Source of the DNA: Paragorgia papillata
Taxonomy: Eukaryota > Cnidaria > Anthozoa > Scleralcyonacea > Coralliidae
Direction of reading: 5' to 3'
NCBI GenBank assembly: GCA_035771165.1
Contig: JAWNZC010000470.1
Coordinates: forward strand, 1,541,001-1,605,000
Length of the DNA stretch: 64,000 nt
Shown piece after piece: positions 1-9,800 of the stretch. Each line of letters starts with the position of its first letter. Positions within the stretch are counted from its first letter, which is position 1. Position numbers and translations under genes: made by a program. The notes beneath the pieces are model-generated. The model saw only the letters and a list, made by a program, of their open reading frames with translations. It made no database searches and had not been told where the DNA came from.

Positions 1-997
1 GCAGTATACAGTAGGTTAACCGCAGTCTACAGTCCGTGTCCACGCAGAAGAAGATATAGCATTAAGTACTAGAGTCCAGGACATGAAAGTTTGAATCACT
101 TTAATATATAGATGTTACGTTTCCACACTTAATATTTACAACTACAAGACTCCATGTATGCCTATTATCTGTCATGAAGTACACAGGCTTAAAAAAGCGG
201 CCGACAAGAACGCGAAGTTATCCAGCGAAATTTGCCTTGTTCTGTTGTTCACGCTCTAACTTATTTTATAATGAAATAGGTAGCATTACTATGAGTTACG
301 ACAAATGCCTGGCAGGATAATGTGACTGTTCACTGTGGCTGACAGCATGAAGAAACTGGCCGAAATAAGCCGATCTAGTATAAGTCATTGCATTATTGTA
401 AACAATCTATTGTCAACTGATGATCAAGTTTTCCGACAACCACAAAATTTTGGTATCCGACAAATATCAAATAGTAGGGGGGGGGGTAGCCTACGCATAG
501 ACGTTCTGAAAATCCCTTGTTATTTGGGATCTGGGATGGAGCGTCTGCACGCAGGCTAGGGGGGGGGGGGGGGGCTGAGGCAGTAAAATAACTATAGGTA
601 TGCACTTTGGGATGAGACCACCATCTTTAACGGTGACGATCGCAAGGTTATACGGAATGACCTTTCTTTCATCTTTTTTAATATCACAATTTATAATTAC
701 TATACAGTTGCATGAGTTGTTAAAGGTGCCTTCCTGTCCATTCTGCCCATGATCCGCCATCTCTGTTTTGTGAGTTTCGCCCACTCATCTATACTCAAAA
801 CAAAACATTTTCAGGGAGGGTTATGGTTAGGTTCAGGGTTTCTGAGGGTTTGTGGTTCAGGGTTGGGGTGTGGGGGGTGAGTTTTAATTTTTTTAAATTT
901 ACGATTGTCGTTAATTCTAGGCCAGTAGACAATCAACGATAATCATAAATTGTACAGTACATGGGAGGATATGCTGGATATATTACACATGTTCTCT
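1..997. other. Non-coding 5' flank with G-tracts and a C-rich dispersed repeat
   Basis: No gene is seen. It holds G-runs at 477-488 and 559-574. A minus-strand copy of a dispersed repeat lies at about 800-972 (CAGCATATCC at one end, CCTAACC-rich DNA at the other); it recurs near 23.7-23.95 kb and 53.53-53.74 kb. Confidence 0.6.
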
Positions 998-1190
998 ATG
1001 TGTAACACTGTGGCCACTGTGTAACGCCGTGTAACACTGCGTAACATTGTGTAACAGTGTGTAACAGTGTGTAGCAGTATGTAACAGTGGGTAACAGTGT
1101 GTAGCAGTATGTAACAGTGTGTAACACTGTGTAACGCCGTGTAACAGTGTGTAGCAGTATGTAACACTGTGTAACGCCATGTAGCGGGGT
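998..1190. repeat. Minisatellite of GTGTAACACT-like decamers
   Basis: About nineteen degenerate 10 bp units alternate GTGTAACAGT, GTGTAGCAGT and ATGTAACAGT. Long minus-strand open frames here (TVTHCYTLLHTV) are only the repeat being translated. Confidence 0.85.
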
Positions 1191-1638
1191 GAAAAATACT
1201 GAATTGCAATGCAATTGCAAGTGTTGAAAATGCAACTGTTGAAATGTTTTACTAGCCAGAATTGATATGAGTGTCCGTGTAACCAGGTGTAACACTTGTC
1301 ACAGTGTTACAAGTAATCAACCGCAACAAACGCCACTCTATATCGTGCATGGTATAAATTAAAAAGCTAATTCGTTCAAGAGACAACTCGCCAAACGTCG
1401 GTTTCGCAAAGCCTCTTGGGGCAATATCGCGACACCCAAATACAAAAATAGGCACGCCCAGGCGTGCATGTATCTACTGCGTTAATGCCTATTTGTGACA
1501 AAATTTATGGAATTGTATACTTGTAACAACCTTGTATTCAATCGATCTAGAGCTGAACAAGATTTGTGACAAAATTGTCTATGCTCACAGGCCATGCTGT
1601 CTTTTAACTTTAAAAAAAGAACTCAGAGTAAAGCCATC

Positions 1639-1725
1639 ACAGGTTCTTGTTATTCCGGTTGAGGTACGCATGCGTAAATATCCGAGCGGAATCTGGATAG
1701 TATGTTCTCCTTGTTTGACTTTTCC
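1639..1725 (+). mobile_element. Orphan copy of internal Mutator-like element sequence
   Basis: About 85 bp, nearly identical to 12845-12932, which sits just inside the left end of the element at 12773-13905. It includes GGTACGCATGCGTAAATATC. No terminal repeat is present here, so it is a fragment. Confidence 0.7.
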
Positions 1726-1764
1726 CCAAACAAGTCAATGGGGTTGCTGGCGAAGCTCGAATAC

Positions 1765-2030
1765 AGCATCTACACCAGCTCAGCTGAGCTCCGTTCAATT
1801 CAATTCAGCTGTCTGAGACCAGTTCAGCTCACCTGAGACCAGCTCAGCTATAAACTGGAACCAGCTCAGCTCAACAAGACCAGCTTAGCTCAGCTGAGAC
1901 CAGCGCAATTCAGCTGAGCTGAGACCAGCTCAGCTCAACTGAGAGCTGAGGCCAGGTCGACTCACCTGATGCCAACTCAGCTCAGCTCACCTCACCTGAT
2001 CAGACCAGCTCAGATCTCCTGAGACCAAGG
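1765..2030. repeat. Degenerate CAGCTCAGCTGAGAC tandem repeat
   Basis: A loose array of AGCTCAGCTGAGACC words of about 17-20 bp, each with an AGCTGAGCT-type palindrome. A second short block lies at 2525-2580. No coding sense is visible. Confidence 0.7.
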
Positions 2031-2224
2031 GGCGTGGTGACTGGGGTGTGGCCTGCAACCCCCCCCCCCCCCCCAATAATTATAAATATAAAATAGTTGG
2101 TCAAACGAGGAATTGTTGCTGTTCAAAATAGAAATAGTGGGAGAAAAAAAAAGCTGAAATACTTCTTTTTTAAAAAGTTGGTCAATAATAGCTTTCCCAA
2201 ACAAAGATGGAATTAAATGCATTC

Positions 2225-2900
2225 CAACCTCGTCCCCAGGGTGAAGTATTTCACATCTAGAGACTGCAGACCAGTGAAATCAGAAACTCAACTGTTTGAA
2301 GTGTTTTGATACAGATCAGTGGTTACCAGTGAACTCGATGTAAGTGGTGGTTACAAGCTGGCATGTCATGAATTATACATTTATCAGGTTTATGCCTTTG
2401 GCTAAGTGACTAACTTACGGTAAGTTGCAAAACGTTGGTCATTATCATTGCAAAAAGTTGGTCATTATCATATGACCCCTGCCCCCCCCCCCCCCCCAAT
2501 CGTGGTTCCTTCACCACGTCCCCTACCTGAGACCAGCTCAGCTCACCTGAGACCAGCTCAGCTGAGACTGGTTCAGCACTAACAACTCTACTCATATCTG
2601 GCATGAGTTCCAAGCCTCGACAGGGTCTGACCCATTCAAATACTAACTCAATCCAATTGGGCTTTACTCCGGTCCTCAGTGGTGAGAGCCAGTGCGGCTC
2701 TAATTATAGTCAAAGTGCTGTACATGTATGGTAGTGAAGCTTTAAGTAGGCAAATCAAATTAATATCAACTAACAACTCACAAAATTTGACTTAATTGAC
2801 TACTGTAATACAGTATTTAAATATGTTCATTACAACAATTTGTCAAACAATAATGCAATATTATTCTTCTTCTTATGTTGTTCATCGATTACCGATGATG
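2225..2900. other. Non-coding stretch with one Mutator-like terminus
   Basis: Position 2225 begins CAACCTCGTCCCCAGGG, the terminal motif of the element at 13065-13799, but no partner end was found nearby. A C-run lies at 2484-2498. The rest shows nothing recognisable. Confidence 0.5.
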
Positions 2901-2901
2901 A

Positions 2902-3789
2902 CTAGATGAGGTGTCTGAGTCTCCGATGTAGTAAGAAGCCCCTTGCACTATGAAACGAACGGCTGCACTGCTCACAGGAATGATCTGGATTGCCTGGATT
3001 GTTTCTGATGAAGTGCCTTCGTGCTGCGTCATCAGCCCTTCTTTTTTCGATGTTTTCCATGCCAGCCCCGATAACCTTCCTCCACTCTTGTCGATTTTGA
3101 GCAGTTTCTTCCCATTTACTCACATCAATCCCAGCAGCCTTCATATGTCTTTTCATGACATCTTTGAAGCGAAGCTTCTGGCCTCCTCTGAATCTGGTTC
3201 CATCAGCAAGTTCTCCGTACAACAGGATGCGTGGTATTCGATCCCGTTGCATACGAATGACATGACCAGCCCACCTGAGTTGGTGTGCTGCTAAGAGAGC
3301 TTCGACACTCACCATGCTGGTCCCTTCTGAGCACTTCCACGTTTGTGATGTAGTCCTGCCACTTTATTCCCAGTATTCTCCTCAGGTGTCTCATCTGTAC
3401 GGAGTTCAGTTTCTTGATGTGGCTGCGATAAAGGGTGTACGTTTCAGCGGAGTAGAGAAGCACAGGTAGGACGACTGCTCGATAAACCTTGCATTTGGTT
3501 GCGGTACGGATTCCTGATTGGGACCAGAGACGTTCCTCTACTGTAGTTTTCCAAAGGAACTGCATGCGCTCCGGATACGGTTGTGGACCTCTATGTCTAC
3601 CCAGTTGTCGTGGGATATCGTGCTGCCTAGGTACTTGAAGTTCTGCACCACATTCAATGGAGTACCATCTATCCTGATTATTGGATCTTCACTCGCACTG
3701 GCATCCGGCGCTGGTTGATACAGAACTTCTGTTTTAGTGATATTAACCGTAAGCCCCATTTCTTTTGATGCTGCAACAAGTTTATCCAC
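2902..3789 (-). pseudogene. Broken 3' end of a LINE-type non-LTR retrotransposon (reverse transcriptase C-terminus)
   Basis: Three overlapping minus-strand frames make one decayed protein. 3789-3538 has EMGLTVNITKTEVLYQPAPD and FKYLGSTIS. 3565-3203 has KCKVYRAVVLPVLLYSAETY and LRRILGIKWQDYITNVEVL. 3315-2902 has LRWAGHVIRMQRDRIPRILL, a WEETAQNRQEWR block and a terminal C2H2 finger (CEQC...HRRLRH). Two frameshifts, near 3550 and 3300, separate them. This is the thumb region and tail of an endonuclease-reverse transcriptase LINE of the type common in animal genomes. Catalytic FADD-box residues are absent because the copy is 5'-truncated near 3789. It is a dead copy. Confidence 0.85.
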
Positions 3790-3814
3790 ATTAATTAATT
3801 ATCCATATTAATGA

Positions 3815-4036
3815 CCCGCCTGAATATTAATGAGAACGCGCCTGAATATTTGTTGAGAACGCCGTCGGAATATTTAATGAGACTCGCATGAATATTTAAT
3901 GTCACCCACCTGAATATTAATGAAACGCCGCCTGAATTGTGAGACCTTACGTTACGTTGTGAGACCTTACGTTATGTTGTGAGACCTTACGTTACGTTGT
4001 GAGACCTTACGTTACATTGTGAGACCTTACGTTCGA
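3815..4036. repeat. Two adjacent tandem repeats
   Basis: 3815-3937 is a decayed repeat of about 25-30 bp built on CCTGAATATTAATGAGAACG. It is followed at 3938-4036 by five 20 bp units of TGTGAGACCTTACGTTACGT, nearly identical to each other. Confidence 0.85.
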
Positions 4037-4681
4037 CAAGGAAAATTGTCGAGCATAGGGTAGACAAAGTAATATTAATAGTAGAGGCCTGTTTTGGCTA
4101 ACTCAGGCAGCTTTGACTGGCTAAATCAGCATATTATTTATCTAACTAAAACACAACACTCCAACTTTAATATTCACAATTCCACACAGTATGGTATACA
4201 ATGTGCGTGTATGTATGTATACAAGTGCGATACTGATTGATACAGTAGAAGCTTGTACTTTTTTATTATTCACACTTTGCATAAACACAGCCATTGACTG
4301 TCATCCTAGAAGTACTTGCCAGTATGTAGCTTGAGTGAACAGCACTTCAACACCTCAGTGACAGTAGACTACAGTATGGTACAGAAGCTCCAAAAATGCT
4401 GTGGAGCCTAGCTACAGTAACCAACTCTAATTTTGACTTTTCCAGAGGGCTGGTTATCTTACATGGAGATGAGTTTTGTTCAGACTACAGTACAGAACAT
4501 TAGCTCCAAAAATGCTGTGAGGAGTCTAGCTACCTTAGATTGAATTTTAAATTAGGTTGGCATTTTCCCACCAACTCTAACTTTGATTTTTTCAGAGGGC
4601 TGGTTATCTTAGATTACTTTTTTTTTGTTCAGCATTTTGACCATATTTACATAGAAGAACTGTTATTAAAAAAAGTCATAA
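4037..4681. other. Intergenic, presumed CDC16 3' UTR and flank
   Basis: It contains two diverged copies of a block of about 110 bp (TACAG...GCTCCAAAAATGCTGTG...CCAACTCTAA...TTTTCAGAGGGCTGGTTATCTT) at 4375-4460 and 4490-4612. No gene is seen. Confidence 0.55.
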
Positions 4682-6346
4682 CTATGTTTCCATGCTAACA
4701 TCAGCACTACTTGTATCAATTACATGCTGTGCAGCAGAGCTTGCATCTAAATCTTCATTCTCTAATTCCTCTGGCTCATCAGGTAAAATCTCCACAGAAA
4801 ACTGTTCCAAACAATGTCCCAACATTTGAACACTAAACGTGTCATCCTTTCTCAAGCTCAAGGCTTTGTAGAAATAATTGATTGCTTGCTCACAATCTCC
4901 AAGTAAACTGTGAGTAAACCCAATGGCTGAGAGTGTGAAGGAATTCTGAGGAACTAGGACCAAGGCTTGATGATGATAATCCAATGCTTCTTTGTATCTG
5001 CCCAACTTTCGAACAGTATGCCCAAGATTATTCAACAATGGTTCCCAAGTATCAAGAAGGACTCCATTGTTGCTATTTTTGACTTTCTCTAAAGCTTCTC
5101 TGAAATATTTTTCAGCTTTGCTGTAATTACCATTCTGAAAAGCAATTTGGCCAATTTCGTGCTTGATAAATGGATCATCAGAGGAGATCAACAATGCTTG
5201 GTTGAGAAATCTCTCAGCAAGTTTAGAATTGTTTGTCTTGGTATACTCAATTCCAATGTAGAGCAAAGGTTGATGAGCACCAGGCATTAGCTTGGATGCT
5301 GTGAAATAAGCTGCCATAGCTTGGTCATGCTCTCCTTCAGTGGCAAATGCATGACCAAACCCTACCCAGGCTGGGCCAAACCCTCTATCAATGGTCGTTG
5401 CTTTGCTGAAGAAACGCCTTGCTGATTCAAACTTGGCTATAAGATAGTAATAACAGCCAACAGCATACCATGAAACAGCTTGATCTGGGTAATTATCAAC
5501 CAACTTATGACCAAGGTGGAATAAATCATTGGATTTCTTTAACTCGACCAGACAAGAAATATGGAGAGGAAGGCAAGCAGTATGGAAGGAATCTTGTTGA
5601 AGAACTTGACTCGTCATTTTATGACATAGTTGAAAATCACAGTTAGTGAAGTGTTTTTCAGCCATACTCACAACAACATCTAAACTGTTGTTAACACATT
5701 CGTAGGGTGCTGGTAACTTGAGCTCACTCGCTTTCTTTCTATTCTGTAACTTGTTTTCATACAGTTGTTTTAGTAAAGGCAATTCTTCAGCAGTACATTG
5801 TTCTTTAAGTGGTAAAGACTTCAAGAAACTTTCTTCTTCGGTTGGGGAAAGCATATAATGTGAGGTGAGTCGATCAAATGCCTCGTAACAATGAACATCA
5901 TTTTTCAAAGCTTGTTTGAAGCAATCACATGCCATGCAACCATTTTCCATTGCTTCGTACACCATGCCTCGCAAGAAATGAACTGCTGACTCCAGTTTTG
6001 TGCTGCCAGTACCAAGTTCTGATAACGAAGTCTCTTTTGGTTCTATTTCAAGAACATCCAATGCTTCTTGCCATTTCTTGCATTCTGCGTAGCACTTGCC
6101 AACCAAATAACGACATGCTAAGTTACTCTCGTGAAGACGACGGCTCGTCAAGACAAAAACAGCTCTTTGGTATTGGCGCGTAAAAAATAAAGCTTGTGCA
6201 AACCAATAGACGTCTTGTAATTCACCATTTGATAACGCCATTGCCTTATCTGCCCAGAACAACGCTGTTTTGTACAAATGTCTATCGATATAGCTTCGTA
6301 CAAGATTGCGAAGTTGAGACAGATCAACTTTCCCGCCCGACGCCAT
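4682..6346 (-). CDS. CDC16: CDC16/APC6, anaphase-promoting complex subunit (TPR protein), intronless
   Basis: A 554-residue reading frame opens at an ATG (MASGGKVDLSQLRNLV) and closes with a TAG, with no interruption. The N-terminus (SYIDRHLYKTALFWADKAMAL) and the run of tetratricopeptide repeats from about residue 215 to 515 match the CDC16/APC6/Cut9 family. Clear repeats include SWYAVGCYYYLIAKFESARR (292-311), the EHDQAM repeat (339-344) and GRYKEALDYHHQALVL (449-464). In the family, this subunit forms homodimeric TPR scaffolds in the APC/C ubiquitin ligase, which targets cyclins and securin. The acidic C-terminal tail (LPDEPEELENEDL) is typical. Human CDC16 is about 620 residues and multi-exonic, so the lack of introns is notable. 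It could mean a retrocopy that became the working gene, but the frame is intact and well conserved. It is head-to-head with DAB. A minus-strand AATAAA lies near 4262-4267. Confidence 0.95.
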   Translation of the reverse strand: MASGGKVDLSQLRNLVRSYIDRHLYKTALFWADKAMALSNGELQDVYWFAQALFFTRQYQRAVFVLTSRRLHESNLACRYLVGKCYAECKKWQEALDVLEIEPKETSLSELGTGSTKLESAVHFLRGMVYEAMENGCMACDCFKQALKNDVHCYEAFDRLTSHYMLSPTEEESFLKSLPLKEQCTAEELPLLKQLYENKLQNRKKASELKLPAPYECVNNSLDVVVSMAEKHFTNCDFQLCHKMTSQVLQQDSFHTACLPLHISCLVELKKSNDLFHLGHKLVDNYPDQAVSWYAVGCYYYLIAKFESARRFFSKATTIDRGFGPAWVGFGHAFATEGEHDQAMAAYFTASKLMPGAHQPLLYIGIEYTKTNNSKLAERFLNQALLISSDDPFIKHEIGQIAFQNGNYSKAEKYFREALEKVKNSNNGVLLDTWEPLLNNLGHTVRKLGRYKEALDYHHQALVLVPQNSFTLSAIGFTHSLLGDCEQAINYFYKALSLRKDDTFSVQMLGHCLEQFSVEILPDEPEELENEDLDASSAAQHVIDTSSADVSMET

Positions 6347-6711
6347 CTTGGATTATATGACGAAGAAAAGCTGTCTATATCCCTACATGTTCCCATATAA
6401 TCCCTACATAAGCCCTACATTAATTCGCACATTATCCCTAATGATCCCTATAGATCCCATTCTTTACCCCTCCCTTAGCTTGATTTGTTGAGAGAGTCCG
6501 AGCACTCGAGATCTTGAAACATATTTATGAAAGAAAACTGGAAACAGTTTAGCGCAACGATCATCGATTTCCATCATGATTAACTTCAGCTTCTTTTCAT
6601 CGTTTATGTATTTACGTATTGTCAATCTTAATGTCTTACTTGCTTAGACCTGCTTAGATATTGTGTGGTGTTTTCTATGTACGAGACTTTACTGCCGCTT
6701 TCTTTGCTGTC
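6347..6711. promoter_or_regulatory. Shared divergent promoter region of CDC16 and DAB
   Basis: Only 365 bp separate the two start codons, which face away from each other, so both 5' UTRs and core promoters must fit here unless there are upstream non-coding exons. No TATA box is obvious at a sensible distance. Positions 6375-6460 carry a loose repeat of TCCCTA/CCCTACAT words. The bidirectional arrangement is inferred from spacing; no transcription start is visible in the sequence. Confidence 0.6.
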
Positions 6712-6826
6712 ATGGAGGCCAACACAGCCATATCGACGACGACGGCAAAACCAAAAGCGAAAATAAGAGGCAATAAAAAAACAGAGAAAGAGAAAGATCC
6801 AAAAGGGAAATCTACGAAAGGAAAAG
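6712..6826 (+). CDS. DAB: DAB exon 1 (start codon, basic N-terminus)
   Basis: The ATG at 6712 opens MEANTAISTTTAKPKAKIRG, followed by a lysine-rich stretch. The exon ends in phase 1 at a G followed by GTGTGT. An alternative donor four bases later would break the frame with exon 2, so 6826 is preferred. Confidence 0.85.
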
Positions 6827-9800
6827 GTGTGTAAAAGGGTTGTTATTGAACTGCTAGTACTGATATCTAGAAGGATTTTTAATAGGCGATGAGATTTCAA
6901 AACTTAGGTTTAGAAAACAGCAAAGTGTCCCAATATTGTCTACTTCTTCAATAATTAAGAACAATCATGCCGTTTAAGAAGCTGCTTGAAGTTATTGTAT
7001 TGAAACAAGTGATTTTATAACCTCCCTCATGTTAACACTCGGTTATTCATATTCTATTAGGCAAAGAAGTTGTGCTGAATTATGGCAAATTTGAAGGACA
7101 AGGTCTGAACTACAAATGTAAAGTAAGTTGATTTTATTGTCAATTTAAATGTTTAATTTGCATTTCGTAATATTTGTATAAATTTCGTTGTTGATCGACG
7201 TTTAAATAGTTAGCTCTTTCTTTTGATGGCGGACAGTATTTCGCAAAAGAGAACAAAATAGACTGCTAAAATAATGTAGAAAGAACCACAAAGAAATAGA
7301 CAAATGTATAAAAACATAAAGTTCAATATTGTCCTCAGCAAGATTATACCACATTTCTATATTCGACTTTGTTTTACAATGTGAAATATTGTCTGGCAGC
7401 TGGCCAGAATAAATAACACTATAATTACACTATCATCTGCATTTTTGAAATTGGTCAAAATCCATCAAAGCAAAAAAGATGGCAGCGTATACTTAATAAG
7501 GAGATGCAAAAGTAAATTGTGCTCCCAAAATACCAGCATCTGTATGTTTTAAGAACAATATCAGAAGAAAAAGGTTTGAGGTCAGGACATGTCTAAAACT
7601 AGAAGATGATATGCAGCCAGCCAACAGTCAGGTTAGCTGGGAATGGTCTGGTGGAGCACTACTTGTGTTAAAAAGAGAATTTAAGAATGTATGAACTGAA
7701 TGAGTTTTTAGGTTTTCTGGTTTTTCAGTTTTCTGGGTTTTCACTGTGAAGTAAACCAGCAAAACTAATCTCTGAATACATGTATAATCGATTTTTCCCA
7801 GTTTACCAAAAAACCACCACACCCTACAGCTTGGTAAACCAGGCTAGCCCTCATCCTATATAAATTGTATGTTTTTTCAATGTTTTGATTACATGGTAAG
7901 TGGGCTAGCCTGGTTTGCCGGTTAACCGGGATAAAAATGTCTATGTAATTTTTTCATCCCAGCAAAGCGGGCTGAAAAAACTGTTGAACTTACTTCAATT
8001 ACTTGACTGTGTGAATAAAATTAATAGTGCTAAAAGGAACTGAAATAGAACATGAAAACGTTGTTCAAATATTCATGTGTTTCATTATCATAGTGAAGAC
8101 TTAATAAATTAATTAGTCTTCATGAAGACGCTTTCATGGGTTAGCTAAGACTATAACAATCATCTTTTTATTAACAATGGGCTTACAAAATAAATAATAG
8201 ACTAATTAGTGTAAAACTGAAGTAAAATTAATGTAACTTTGCCCTTATTTACTTGATAATTGTGAATTTCAACCTGAAATCATCCACATCAACTCAAAAC
8301 TCATCCCGGCTTACCCGGCTTAAAACTCATTCCCAGCTAACTGGCTTAAGCTCAGTTAATCGGGCCAGTCTGGTTACATGTAATCACCCCCTTACCTTGC
8401 TTATTCAAGATGATACTTTTTGTAGGGCTGTAACAACTCACCCATTGTTTGATTTGATTATAGTTTTGGATGCTGTCTTTTGAATTTGATTATTTTGATT
8501 CAATTAACAATGTTTTTGAAACAAGAGATTTGAACAAAATAATTTTGTAATCAACATTATGCAACAACATATGCATGTATTTCAATGGCCATTTTCATTA
8601 ATAACCTGTACCTGCCTGCTGCATTAAATTTCCTACATTCAAATCAAATTGAAACTTGAAAGTTGAAAGAAAAAATTGAGAATCAAATTGAAAATAATAA
8701 TCATGAATAATCGAATTTTTAATTGATCATTGCAGCCCTATTCATTTGATGTTTTTTCATGAAAACAGCTACCGTATTTTCTGGGTGATAACCCGCACGG
8801 CGTATAACCCGCACAGCAACAAAAATGTCACTTTTGGAAAAATAAATCAGCGTATTACCCGCACCATCGTATAACCCGCAGCTGCTAATAATAGGTTTGG
8901 GCAAGGGAGCATGCCAGACTGACTTGTATTTCTTCTTTGTTCGGCCTTCCTTCATTTATATTCAGCCATTTTGAATAATGCGGTATATATCATTAGCGTA
9001 TCGCAGGCGCGGGCTACGGGGCCCCGCGCCTGCGATACGCTTATGAATATACCGCATTATTCAAAATGGCTGAATATAAATGAAGGAACGCCGAACAAAG
9101 AAGAAGAAATACAGGTCAGTCTGACTTGCTCCCTTGGTTTAGGACCACAAAATTATAAAAAAGTACAGTACCAGTAGTTGAAGGATGAAAGTAGAATCCT
9201 TGGTCTCAGTCTTCGTGATGGCGTCGTCTTAAGAATTCAACAGATTACCCGCACCACCCTATTACCCGCACTAATTATGTTTCCTAGCAAAATTAACAGA
9301 TAACCCGCGGGTTATCACCCAGAAAATACGGTACTGGTATAACTGCTCTTTGCAGTATGTGGTGTTAATAACAACTAGATTAGCCGGCGTAGATGACAGA
9401 ACTCACCAAAATAACAATTGCACACAAAGAACCTCCCCTCCCATATTACATTTTTTGCTCGGTGCAACGTCAGCAAATTGTTAGCAGCTCCTACCAGGGT
9501 CTTTCCTCCAGCGGGCACAGAGAAAGAGCCTTGGTACGAGTTTGGCCATTGTACTGATTTCCTTTGTGTTTTCCTCATGAATTATTAATGATTTTTGAAA
9601 AGTAGTACTGTACATATTCATGTCTGCTTTGCAAAATATTTTAGTTATTTGGATTTGTTGAAGTGCCAGGAGCAAGGGGTGATCGCACATCTGTTCAAGC
9701 TATTCATAAACTCAAGGTATTGTATTAACTTTGTATTAAAATTGTATTAATTTTGTATTAAAATTGTGTTGACTAATAAAAACAACCAGGTGCGCAATGA

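Noticed and set aside
943..1295. Three minus-strand frames rich in TVTHCYTLL
   Set aside because: All come from the decamer minisatellite at 998-1190.
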